28,552 bases of DNA from an uncultured bacterium (GTDB taxonomy: Bacteria; Cyanobacteriota; Vampirovibrionia; Gastranaerophilales; Gastranaerophilaceae): contig CAJMSH010000015.1 of assembly GCA_905216055.1 (NCBI GenBank), positions 1 through 28,552 on the forward strand, in the 5' to 3' direction. Positions 1-9,300 of this stretch are shown here, in pieces. The notes below the pieces were generated by a model. It made no database searches, was not told where the DNA came from, and saw nothing but the letters and a program-made list of their open reading frames with translations. The first letter of the stretch is position 1. Every line of letters begins with the position of its first letter. The translations under genes and the position numbers were made by a program.

Positions 1-183
1 AACGGAACGAGCAATAATTACTGACGAAGCAAATTTCAAAGGCGTGTATTGTTTGAGTGTAACGAGTTTACACGCCTTAGGCTGAGCCTTGTAAATTATT
101 AGCGAGTGAATGTGTGTCGCTGGTTTTGAAGCACTTTTGCCACCAAAAGGGCTCCTGTCTGGAAGACCCTGCCGGAGGCATAA
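1..183 (+). repeat. Interspersed repeat copy A, multi-hairpin module (cut by window edge)
   Basis: This stretch is nearly identical to 16083-16262 (same strand) and to the reverse complement of 10801-10980. It holds several short inverted repeats in a row: GGCGTGTA (41-48) with TACACGCC (69-76), AGCGA (101-105) with TCGCT (117-121), and AGCACTTTTG (130-139) with CAAAAGGGCT (144-153), which has one mismatch. A GTCTGGAAGAC hairpin and a GC-rich CTGCCGGAGG end follow. Copies B and C continue upstream through GTGCGACGAT, so copy A is truncated by the window start. One-base length differences between copies argue against a conserved protein; the hairpins argue for a structured RNA or a mobile DNA element. 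Confidence 0.85.
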
Positions 184-202
184 TGTTATTTTGAATTCAT
201 AA

Positions 203-270
203 TCCAGAATCTAAAAACTTTACCGCTCAAACAGCACTCGTTTTGTTGTTGTTTCGCTAACATTAATTCT
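203..270 (+). repeat. Partial repeat segment from the linker of the same element
   Basis: The sequence from CAGAATCTAAAAACTTTACC to the CATTAATTCT end matches the linker segment of copy C (15959-16023) and of copy B (about 11041-11105, inverted). In copies B and C this segment lies upstream of the hairpin module; here it lies downstream, so copy A is rearranged or is the junction of two neighbouring elements. No gene is seen in 184-282. Confidence 0.75.
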
Positions 271-282
271 ATAAATGCTGTT

Positions 283-447
283 TTACAAATCTTCAGGAAT
301 ATAAATGTCAGCTTTTGACAAAAGCTCTCTTGTATGTTCATAACAACAAGATTTATGACATATCTTTTGGTATTCTCTTACAATATTTAAAATGTCATCT
401 ACTGACATTTTTATAATCCTTCTTTCACCTTCAATAATTCTAGCCAT
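283..447 (-). CDS. Small conserved-looking protein of unknown function (54 aa)
   Basis: I do not recognise the family. The frame can be extended to a TTG at 465, but ATG at 447 is the better start because AAAGGA lies about 9 bases upstream of it (GAAAGGAATAGGGAAA). The product is soluble and mixed in charge. It begins MARIIEGERRIIKMSVDD, then has a probable helix DDILNIVREYQK and a small Cys/His cluster (ICHKSCCYEH), which could bind a metal, and ends in acidic ADIYIPEDL. No signal peptide or membrane segment is present. The gene lies downstream of rpoC2 on the same strand but beyond its terminator, so it is probably transcribed separately. Its end abuts a repeat fragment. Confidence 0.55.
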   Translation of the reverse strand: MARIIEGERRIIKMSVDDILNIVREYQKICHKSCCYEHTRELLSKADIYIPEDL

Positions 448-544
448 TTTCCCTATTCCTTTCAAAATGTATTACGGAATGATTAGGCTAAAACTTTTGC
501 AATATCAGCTTTTAAGTGTAAAAATTATTGTTCAAATTTTAAAC

Positions 545-580
545 ATAAAAAAACAGCCCCTTTAATAGAGGCTGTTTTTC
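545..580 (-). terminator. Terminator of the rpoB-rpoC1-rpoC2 operon
   Basis: ACAGCC (553-558) pairs with GGCTGT (570-575). The stem is extended by A/T pairs and followed on the minus strand by a run of seven T. It lies about 17 bases after the rpoC2 stop. A-rich and T-rich flanks on both sides mean it could also work in the other direction. Confidence 0.85.
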
Positions 581-596
581 CTTATGAATTTGATAA

Positions 597-3500
597 CTAT
601 TCGTGTTTATCGTCGTTATCTTTATTTTCGTTACCCAATTCGAAATCAGGAGAACCGAACATTCCTTCGATTTCTTCCAAAATAGCAGATGGTTTTCTTG
701 CTTGATTTCTTTGAGCAACTGCACGTTTTCTTTCTTCACGTTCTTTTTCTTCATTCGCATTAGAAAGGTGATGGAAGCCTGTACCTGCAGGGATTAGACG
801 ACCGATGATAACGTTTTCTTTCAAACCTCTCAACATGTCTTTCTTACCTTCAACTGCGGCTTCTGTTAAGATTCTTGTTGTTTCTTGGAATGAAGCTGCT
901 GAAATGAAGCTTTCAGTGTTCAAAGAAGCTTTTGTGATTCCTAACAACATGTATTCACAAGTTGCAGGAGTACCGCCTTTTTCTTCTACTGCTTTATTTT
1001 CTTTTTCGAAAGTTTGCATTTCAACAAGTTCGCCAGGTAACAATGTTGTATCACCGGCTTCAACAACTTTAACTTTCTTAGTCATTTGTCTTACGATGAT
1101 TTCAACGTGTTTATCTGCAATTTCTACACCCTGTGAACGATATACTCTTTGTACTTCATCTACAAGGTATTGTTGTGCAGCTTCTGGACCGCAAAGTCTG
1201 ATTACATCGTGTGGGTTCAAAGGACCGCTTGTTAAAGGTTGACCTTTTTTGATTTTTTGTTTGTTTTGAACAACGATGTTTGCATCAATTGCGTATTTGA
1301 TTTCAGTTCTGCCATTATCTGTTACAAGATACAATCTTGGAAGATCGTCATCTGTTTCGATTTCAGCAATACCGTCTTCTTCTGCTAAAATAGCGCAGTC
1401 TTTAGGTTTACGACCTTCAAGAAGTTCTTCAACCCTTGGAAGACCTTGAACGATATCACCTGTTTTTTGTCTTTCAAATACCAATGTCGCAATGTTATCA
1501 CCACGTAGTACAAGAGCTCCTGCTTCAACCTGTAACATTGTACCTGGACTGATAAGGTAAGGACGACCGTTTCTGATTGTTATTTGACCTTTTTCAACAG
1601 ATGTAATCATACCTGATACAGGAGATTTTTCGCCGCTGTCTGCAACTACTGCATCTAATCTAACAAAATCACCTTTTTTAACGTTTACTTTGCCTTTTAC
1701 TGGTAAAACTGTTTCATAAGCTTCACTTGTTAATAAAAGTCTTCTTGCATCTTCTTTGTCTGATTTAATAGATGCAACACCATCATTAATTGCTAATACT
1801 TGAGTTTTTGCAACAGGTGTTTTTGGTGCAATTGTTTCACCGTCTTTTACTAACAATTCTGTTTGAAGTGATGACATTGTTTTTGCATTACCTTCAAATT
1901 CACGACGAACAATCAAGTTTTCCAATACAACAATTCTTAAATTGTCTTTGTCATCAAGTTCTACCATACCTTTAAGGTGTGATAAGTATCCTTGCATTTG
2001 TAAAACTAAGCTTGTTCTTGTGATAGTTGCGCCGTCAAGATTTCTAACTCTTGCGCCGTCTTTGTATTGTAATTGAGTTACAGGAACAATATCAATCAAG
2101 CTGTCTGATGTATTAAATTTAATAGATACATTTTTCTGTTCTACATTTAATACTTGAACAGGTCTGATAAGGATTTGGATTGGTTGATTTGAAATACCGT
2201 CTTCATCCAATGATAAACTTGTATCAAGTTCTTCATCCAAATCATCAATATCCAAATCATCCATTGATGAATCCATAATTGTAACGATTGAAGTTTCTTT
2301 TGCTTTAATTCCTTCAGCAATTACAGTTCCTTTTTTTACAATTTCGCCTTCATCAACTTTTAATTCTGAAACATTTGCAAGTTGGTGGATTTCTCCAGGA
2401 CGAATTGTTATTTCATGGATAACATCATTGTATTCTTTGAATTCTACAATACCATCGATGTGGCAATATACGTCTTTTACAACTTCTGTTCCTGCTGTAA
2501 CGTGTGTTCCGTTTTCAACCATTTTTAAAGATGAATCTTTATTGATTTGGTGAATTTCTTCAGGAATAAATACAACAGAACCAGGTTTTGTAATAATTTG
2601 ATTTTCATCAACTTCTACATCAACGTATCTGATTTCACCTGATGAAGTTACTGCACAATCATCATCAATAAGTTCTGCAATAATCATACCGTTTTCAACT
2701 GTTGTATCAACAGGTGCTTTAACGATATATTTTTCACCGGTTTTATTAACTGTCCATAATTGTTCTTTTTTAGTTTGTTCAAATGTAGCATTTTCAGGCA
2801 TTAATGATGCAATTACAATTGTTAATTCTTTACCTTGAACAATTTTCTTGATATTTTTACCTTCAAATTTTACATCTTCAATTGCTAAATCTTCACCAAA
2901 ACGAACTTCACCGCCGTGTTCGCAGATTGTTAATGTTTCAGCAAGTTTTTCGCCTTTTTTAATTTTTTGTCCGTCTTTTACAAGAACTTTTGAACCGCCA
3001 GGAAGGTTGTAAACATCTCCTCCAAGAACCCAAATAATACCTTGTTTATTTGTTGTTCTTGAAATGTTACCTTGTCTGTCTTTCTTTTCATCAGCTACGA
3101 AGTCTTCATATAATACTTCACCTGACAAATCTGATGAAATATCTTTTGTAGCTTTTTCTGTTAAACGAGAACCGCCTTGAGCTGCAGGTTCAAATTGTGC
3201 TAATTTGAAACCTTTTTCTACTTTCATTCCGTTTGTGAAGAATACTGTAGAACCGGCAGGAATATGATATTTTTCAGTTCTTTTAGCACCTTTAATTTCA
3301 ATATCAGTTTCGTAGTTAGAAATATTAACTACATCCCCGTGACGAGTTCTTAATTCTCTTGTTTTAACGTTTGAAATAACTTCACCGTCTTGTTTTGCAA
3401 TTACTTCTTTAATTGCATCTTTAACGCCAACAGCACCACCTGTGTGGAATGTTCTCATTGTAAGCTGTGTACCAGGTTCACCGATTGATTGAGCTGCGAT

Positions 3501-4472
3501 AATACCGATTGCTTCACCGATATCAACCAATTTTTGAGTTGTCATTGCCCAACCGTAACATTTTTGGCAGATACCATATTCAAGTCCGCAAGTTAAACCT
3601 GAACGAACTTTCAATTCTTGAAGGTTCAAGTGTTTAACTTTTTGAATATCGTTTCTGTTCATTGTTGTTCCTGCTTTTACAAGAACTGTACCATCTGTGT
3701 CAACGATATCTTCTGCAATTGTTCTTCCTAGCAATCTGTCGATTAAAGGAACAATTACGTTATCGCCGTCAGTGATAGGTTTCATGTTAATTGATTTTGT
3801 AGTATGGCAGTCATCTGCGCGAATAATAACGTCTTGTGCAACGTCTACCAAACGTCTTGTCAAATAACCTGAATCGGCTGTTTTCAACGCTGTATCTACA
3901 AGCCCTTTTCTTGCACCGTATGATGAAATGATATATTCGGTAACGGATAAGCCTTCTTTAAAGTTTGATTTAATAGGTAAGTCGATGATTTGACCTTGTG
4001 CGTCAGCCATCAAACCTCTCATACCAACCAGCTGTGATACCTGTGATAAGTTACCTCTGGCACCAGAGAATGCCATCATATATACCGGGTTTAATTTATC
4101 AAAGTTTTCAACTACCTGAGAAGTTAATTTTGCTGTCGTTTCAGACCAAGTATCAATAACTTTTGTATATCTTTCAACTTCGGTAATTTCACCTTTTAAA
4201 TATCTGTTTGTTGATTTTTCGATTTCAGTTTCGGCTTCTTTTAACAGCTCTTTTTTTATCGCCGGAACTTGCAAGTCTGCAATTGAAATAGTTGTTCCGG
4301 ATTTTGTAGCATACTTATAGCCAAGGTTTTTAAGGCTGTTAGCCAATTCTGCGGTTTTTGCTCCGCCAAACTCCAGATACATTTGTGAAAGCAAATTGTT
4401 TAATCCTTTTTTATCCATTTGCTTGTTAATGAAATCTACAGTTTTTTTACCATGTGTGTATGTTGTTTCCAT
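597..4472 (-). CDS. rpoC2: DNA-directed RNA polymerase subunit beta'' (C-terminal part of beta')
   Basis: This is the C-terminal portion of the split beta' subunit (1291 aa), which with RpoB and RpoC1 forms the RNA polymerase core. The N-terminus (GGAKTAELANSLKNLGYKYA, near residues 36-55) resembles the start of cyanobacterial RpoC2. Zinc-site cysteines are C222, C295, C302 and C305 (LTCGLEYGICQKC). The bridge helix/trigger loop region follows at about 320-347 (GIIAAQSIGEPG, MRTFHTGGAV). Residues about 350-1000 form a very long insertion rich in short beta repeats, comparable with the cyanobacterial SI3 insertion and far longer than that of E. coli. It contains an acidic linker (SSMDDLDIDDLDEELD). 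The conserved C-terminal part resumes at QGLPRVEELLEGRKP. The start ATG has AAAGGA upstream. It is the last gene of the operon, 89 bases after rpoC1. Confidence 0.97.
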   Translation of the reverse strand: METTYTHGKKTVDFINKQMDKKGLNNLLSQMYLEFGGAKTAELANSLKNLGYKYATKSGTTISIADLQVPAIKKELLKEAETEIEKSTNRYLKGEITEVERYTKVIDTWSETTAKLTSQVVENFDKLNPVYMMAFSGARGNLSQVSQLVGMRGLMADAQGQIIDLPIKSNFKEGLSVTEYIISSYGARKGLVDTALKTADSGYLTRRLVDVAQDVIIRADDCHTTKSINMKPITDGDNVIVPLIDRLLGRTIAEDIVDTDGTVLVKAGTTMNRNDIQKVKHLNLQELKVRSGLTCGLEYGICQKCYGWAMTTQKLVDIGEAIGIIAAQSIGEPGTQLTMRTFHTGGAVGVKDAIKEVIAKQDGEVISNVKTRELRTRHGDVVNISNYETDIEIKGAKRTEKYHIPAGSTVFFTNGMKVEKGFKLAQFEPAAQGGSRLTEKATKDISSDLSGEVLYEDFVADEKKDRQGNISRTTNKQGIIWVLGGDVYNLPGGSKVLVKDGQKIKKGEKLAETLTICEHGGEVRFGEDLAIEDVKFEGKNIKKIVQGKELTIVIASLMPENATFEQTKKEQLWTVNKTGEKYIVKAPVDTTVENGMIIAELIDDDCAVTSSGEIRYVDVEVDENQIITKPGSVVFIPEEIHQINKDSSLKMVENGTHVTAGTEVVKDVYCHIDGIVEFKEYNDVIHEITIRPGEIHQLANVSELKVDEGEIVKKGTVIAEGIKAKETSIVTIMDSSMDDLDIDDLDEELDTSLSLDEDGISNQPIQILIRPVQVLNVEQKNVSIKFNTSDSLIDIVPVTQLQYKDGARVRNLDGATITRTSLVLQMQGYLSHLKGMVELDDKDNLRIVVLENLIVRREFEGNAKTMSSLQTELLVKDGETIAPKTPVAKTQVLAINDGVASIKSDKEDARRLLLTSEAYETVLPVKGKVNVKKGDFVRLDAVVADSGEKSPVSGMITSVEKGQITIRNGRPYLISPGTMLQVEAGALVLRGDNIATLVFERQKTGDIVQGLPRVEELLEGRKPKDCAILAEEDGIAEIETDDDLPRLYLVTDNGRTEIKYAIDANIVVQNKQKIKKGQPLTSGPLNPHDVIRLCGPEAAQQYLVDEVQRVYRSQGVEIADKHVEIIVRQMTKKVKVVEAGDTTLLPGELVEMQTFEKENKAVEEKGGTPATCEYMLLGITKASLNTESFISAASFQETTRILTEAAVEGKKDMLRGLKENVIIGRLIPAGTGFHHLSNANEEKEREERKRAVAQRNQARKPSAILEEIEGMFGSPDFELGNENKDNDDKHE

Positions 4473-4516
4473 TATATATTTCCTTTTTTTATAATAACAT
4501 AGCTTATTATTTTTAT

Positions 4517-4548
4517 TAGGAAGGAGGTATTTATTAACCTCCTGCCTA
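4517..4548 (-). other. Intercistronic stem-loop between rpoC1 and rpoC2
   Basis: AGGAGGT (4522-4528) and ACCTCCT (4537-4543) pair perfectly around an 8-base loop. The stem extends by TAGG (4517-4520) with CCTA (4545-4548) across one mismatch. On the transcribed minus strand no T run follows, so it is not a standard terminator. The arm carries an AGGAGG sequence of Shine-Dalgarno type that is not at the right distance to serve rpoC2. Its role is unknown: RNA processing, mRNA stability or translational control are possible. Confidence 0.75.
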
Positions 4549-4561
4549 TTTAATTTTTGTT

Positions 4562-6271
4562 TTATGCCAAAGCATTTCTAACTGCTTCGTTGAAAATAAT
4601 TCTTCCTGCAGTTGTTTCAATTCTTTCGCCGTGTTCGTCTCTTACAACGATTTTGTCGTGAAGGTCGATTACCCCGACTTCAAGAGCTGAAATTGCATCT
4701 TGGAAGTTGTAGAAATAACCTTTTGGTGCCATTTCCGGATTTTTCAAAATAGTCAGATAATACATACCCAATACCATATCCTGTGTAGGAGTGATAATAG
4801 GTTTACCTGTTGCAGGAGCTAAGATGTTGTTAGTTGCTAACATTAACATCCTTGCTTCTGTTTGAGCTTCGATTGACAAAGGTACGTGAACAGCCATCTG
4901 GTCACCATCGAAGTCGGCGTTGAATGCTGTACATACCAATGGGTGTAACTGAATTGCACGACCTTCTACTAATTTCGGTTCAAATGCCTGAATACCTAGT
5001 CTGTGAAGAGTCGGGGCACGGTTTAGTAATACAGGGTGTCCATCGATTACCTCTTCCAAGATATCCCAAACTACAGCTTCTGAACGTTCTATCTTTTTCT
5101 TAGCTGATTTTATATTTTGAACATATCCTCTTTCAATCAATTTATTAACAACAAATGGTTTAAATAATTCGATTGCCATTTCTTTTGGTAAACCGCATTG
5201 GTTCAATTTTAATTGAGGACCTACAACGATTACTGAACGACCTGAGTAGTCAACACGTTTACCTAACAAGTTCTGACGGAAACGACCTTGTTTACCTTCA
5301 ATAATGTTAGATAATGATTTTAATGCTCTGTTGTTTGGTCCAACAACGGTTCTTCCGCGTCTGCCGTTATCAATCAAAGCATCTACTGCTTCTTGTAACA
5401 TACGTTTTTCGTTTCTTACGATAATTTCAGGTGCGCCCATTTCCAACAATCTTTGTAAACGGTTGTTTCTGTTGATTACACGTCTGTATAAGTCGTTTAA
5501 GTCAGATGTTGCAAAACGTCCGCCGTCTAATTGAACCATTGGTCTTAAATCCGGTGGAGTTACAGGAAGTACATCCAATATCATCCAAGTCGGATCTGTT
5601 TCAGATGAAATCAATGAATCTAATAATCTTAAACGTTTAATAAGTTTACTTTTCTTTTGAACGGAATTTACATTTCCTGCTAATTCTGTTCTGATTTCTT
5701 CTGCCAATTCTTTTGTATTTACTTCTGAAAGAAGTTCTTTAATGGCTTCAGCACCGATACCTACTTTAAGAGTAGAATCTTCGTGTTCAGCCATATAATC
5801 TTCATATTCTTCTTCAGACAACAATTGTAATTTTTTGAATTCGCTTTCGCCCGGATCAAGAACAACGTAATTGTTGAAGTAAATTACTTGTTCCAAATCT
5901 TTTAAAGTCATATCTAAAAGTAAGCCTAAATAAGAAGGAATACCTTTCAAGAACCAAATATGAGAAACAGGAGCTGCAAGCTTAATGTGTCCCATTCTTT
6001 GACGTCTTACTTTTGAATCTGTAACTTCAACGCCGCAACGTTCACAAATAATACCTTTGTGTCTTACTCTTTTATATTTACCGCAATAGCATTCCCAGTC
6101 TTTTGATGGTCCAAAAATTCTTTCGCAGAACAAACCGTCTCTTTCTGGTTTCAATGTACGGTAGTTGATTGTTTCCGGTTTAGTAACTTCGCCGTATGAC
6201 CATTTAAGTATTCTTTCCGGTGAAGCGATACTAATTCGTATATAGTCAAAATAATCTATACTTGTTGACAT
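4562..6271 (-). CDS. rpoC1: DNA-directed RNA polymerase subunit gamma (N-terminal part of beta')
   Basis: This is the N-terminal half of the split beta' subunit (569 aa, slightly shorter than typical cyanobacterial RpoC1). It carries the clamp zinc site (C61, C63, C76, C79 in CYCGKYKRVRHKGIICERC), the rudder/lid region with NLLGKRVDYSGRSVIVVGP (335-352), and the catalytic Mg-binding motif NADFDGDQ (451-458). It ends at IIFNEAVRNALA, close to the split point seen in Cyanobacteria, and the remainder of beta' is RpoC2. It lies 98 bases downstream of rpoB and 89 bases upstream of rpoC2, and both gaps contain a strong stem-loop. Upstream of the ATG is AAAAGGAGATATAA, a good ribosome site. Confidence 0.97.
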   Translation of the reverse strand: MSTSIDYFDYIRISIASPERILKWSYGEVTKPETINYRTLKPERDGLFCERIFGPSKDWECYCGKYKRVRHKGIICERCGVEVTDSKVRRQRMGHIKLAAPVSHIWFLKGIPSYLGLLLDMTLKDLEQVIYFNNYVVLDPGESEFKKLQLLSEEEYEDYMAEHEDSTLKVGIGAEAIKELLSEVNTKELAEEIRTELAGNVNSVQKKSKLIKRLRLLDSLISSETDPTWMILDVLPVTPPDLRPMVQLDGGRFATSDLNDLYRRVINRNNRLQRLLEMGAPEIIVRNEKRMLQEAVDALIDNGRRGRTVVGPNNRALKSLSNIIEGKQGRFRQNLLGKRVDYSGRSVIVVGPQLKLNQCGLPKEMAIELFKPFVVNKLIERGYVQNIKSAKKKIERSEAVVWDILEEVIDGHPVLLNRAPTLHRLGIQAFEPKLVEGRAIQLHPLVCTAFNADFDGDQMAVHVPLSIEAQTEARMLMLATNNILAPATGKPIITPTQDMVLGMYYLTILKNPEMAPKGYFYNFQDAISALEVGVIDLHDKIVVRDEHGERIETTAGRIIFNEAVRNALA

Positions 6272-6320
6272 TTATATCTCCTTTTGTATTGTTAGTTTTA
6301 AGAAGTTCTTGAATATATCA

Positions 6321-6371
6321 GGAAGTCAGGAGGGCTTTTTTATTTTGCCCTCTTGTCTTCTAAAACTTCCT
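6321..6371 (-). other. Nested stem-loop between rpoB and rpoC1
   Basis: There is an outer stem, AGGAAGT (6321-6327) with ACTTCCT (6365-6371), and an inner stem, GAGGGC (6331-6336) with GCCCTC (6347-6352), around a 10-base loop. The outer arm overlaps the rpoB stop codon (6370-6372). On the transcribed strand the inner loop is A-rich and no T run follows, so it should not terminate transcription before rpoC1 efficiently. It parallels the hairpin between rpoC1 and rpoC2. Confidence 0.75.
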
Positions 6372-9300
6372 ATATATCTCCGAATGTAGTCGGTGTTTCA
6401 AAGAAATTGATGTTTAATAACTCAGAATCCATATCTGATAGAACTCTTCTTGGAGCTGATTTTCTCAAATCATCCATATCAGTCATTAAGTCAACTTCTT
6501 GACCGTCTTTTTTCGCTACCGTAATATCCAAACCGATACTTTGTAATTCTCTTACAAGTACTTTGAATGATTCAGGAATACCCGGTCTTGGAATATTATC
6601 ACCTTTTACGATTGCTTCATAAGCTCTGTTTCTACCGTTAACATCATCTGATTTGATAGTTAACATTTCTTGTAGAGTATATGCTGCACCGTAAGCTTCC
6701 AATGCCCAAACTTCCATTTCACCGAATCTCTGGCCACCGAATTGAGCTTTACCACCCAAAGGCTGTTGAGTAACAAGTGAGTATGGACCTGTAGAACGAG
6801 CGTGGATTTTATCATCTACAAGGTGGACAAGTTTAAGGATATAAGAAAGACCTACTGCAACAGGTTCATCAAACGGTTCACCTGTTCTACCGTCGATAAG
6901 TCTTACTTTACCGTCTTCATTTACCCAATCACAACCTGATTCTTTAATACCTTTTAGTAATTCAGCTTTAGTTGCGATTTCTGATTGGTTATCACCGTAT
7001 CTTTCATCGAAAGATGGTGTTTCATAATAGTTGCCTGTCAAGTATGCAGCCAAACCTAACAACAATTCATAAGTCTGACCTACGTTCATACGAGAAGGTA
7101 CACCTAGTGGGTTCAATACGATATCAACCGGAGTTCCGTCAGGTAAGAATGGCATATCTTCTTTCGGTAATATTCTTGATACGATACCTTTGTTTCCGTG
7201 ACGTCCTGAAAGTTTATCACCTACTGATACTTTACGTTTTTGAGCGATGTAAACTCTGATAACTGTATTTGCTCCCGGTGGTAATTCGTCACCTTTTTCT
7301 CTGTCGAATACCTTAACATCGAGAACTCTACCGCCTTCTCCGTGAGGAACTCTTAATGAGTTATCTTTTACATCTCTTGCTTTTTCAGCGAAGATTGCAC
7401 GTAAAAGTTTTTCTTCTGGTGGATGTTCAGATTCACCTTTAGGTGTAACTTTACCTACCAATATATCGTCTGCATAAACTCTGGCACCGATTCTGACAAT
7501 ACCACGTTCATCCAAGTGTCTCAAAGCATCTTCTGAAACGTTTGGAATTTCACGTGTGATTTCTTCAGGTCCTAGTTTTGTTTGACGAGCATCTATTTCT
7601 AATTTTTCAATGTGAACTGATGTGAAGATGTCATCGTGAACGCATCTTTCTGATAATAGAATAGCATCTTCGTAGTTATAACCTTCCCAAGGCATATACG
7701 CTACAATTACGTTTTTACCTAATGAAAGTTCTCCGCAGTTAGTAGAAGCACCATCGGCAATTACATCGCCTTCTTTAACTTTATCACCTTCGTGAACTAA
7801 TGGCTTTTGGTTGATACAAGTATCTTGGTTACTTCTTACATATTTCATTAATGTGTGAACGTGAGGTTTGTTGTGAATATCGCGGATGATAATTTCTTCA
7901 CCTACAACTCTTTCAACAACACCGTCACAATCAGATACGATAACCATTCCTGAATCACGAGCTGCTCGTTTTTCCATACCTGTTCCAACTACCGGTCTTT
8001 GTGTAATTAAAAGAGGTACTGATTGACGTTGCATGTTTGATCCCATCAATGCACGGTTAGCATCATCGTGTTCAATGAACGGAATTAATGATGTCGCAAC
8101 TGAAATGATTTGGATTGGAGATACACCGACAAAGTCAACTTTGCTTGATTGATCCATTGTGAATTCTGATCTGTAACGAACCGGAACATATTCATCTTTG
8201 AATGTTCCGTCTGGATTTAGTTGAACGTCAGCAGGTGCGCAACGATATTCTTCGTCTTCGTCTGCTGTCATATAAACTACTTCGTCAGTTACTTTTCCAT
8301 CTTTTACTACAAAGAACGGGGCTTCTACAAAGCCGTAATCATTTACTTTTGCGTGAGTAGCTAATGAACCGATCAAACCTGCGTTCGGACCTTCAGGTGT
8401 TTCAATCGGACAAATACGTCCGTAGTGAGATGGGTGAATATCACGAACAGCAAATCCTGCTCTTTCTCTCATCAAACCGCCAGGTCCTAATGCTGAAATA
8501 CGTCTTTTGTGAGTTAATTCAGCAAGTGGGTTAATTTGGTCCATGAACTGTGATAATTGTGATGATCCGAAGAATTCTTTTAATGAAGCAACTAATGGTT
8601 TAGTGTTCAACAAGTTCAACGGAGTAAGTGTTTCAGAATCTTGTAGGGTCATTCTTTCTTTTACAATTCTTTCGATTCTTGATAAACCTACTCTGAATTG
8701 GTTTTGTAACAATTCACCTACTGATCTGATTCTTCTGTTTCCTAAGTGGTCGATATCATCAACTGTTCCTTCATCATAAGTTAAATTGATTAAGTATTCG
8801 ATTGATGCAACGATATCTTGAACTGTTAATGTTCTTTGGTTTTTAGGAATATTTAAGTTTAATTTTTTATTTAATTTGTAACGACCTACACGACCAATAT
8901 CGTATTTCTTTTCATCAAAGAAACGAGCTTCCAATATTGAACGTCCGCCTGCTGCAGATGCAGGATCGCCTGGTCTTAATTTTTTATAAACTTCAATTAA
9001 AGCATCATCTGTTGTTTCTGCTGTATCTTTATCCAAAGTTTTCTTTAAGAATTCAAAGTGAGTGAATAAAGTTTCCATTTCAGAAACAGTGATACCCATA
9101 GCTTTTAATAATGTTGTAGCTAAGATTTTTCTGTTTTTATCGATTTTAACATAGATAATGTCATTTGAATCTGTTTCGATTTTCAACCATGCTCCGCGGT
9201 TAGGAATCATAGTTGCGTTGTATAATCTTTTTCCGGCCGGTGAAATATCACGTTTGAAGTAAACACCAGGAGAACGAACAATCTGAGATACGATTACACG

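Noticed and set aside
805..1242. Plus-strand open frames inside rpoC2, rpoC1, rpoB and the peptidase gene (for example 805-1242, 5304-5534, 6972-7259, 13036-13527)
   Set aside because: They lie entirely within well-supported minus-strand genes, have no matching ribosome sites, and encode no recognisable protein: shadows of the real genes.
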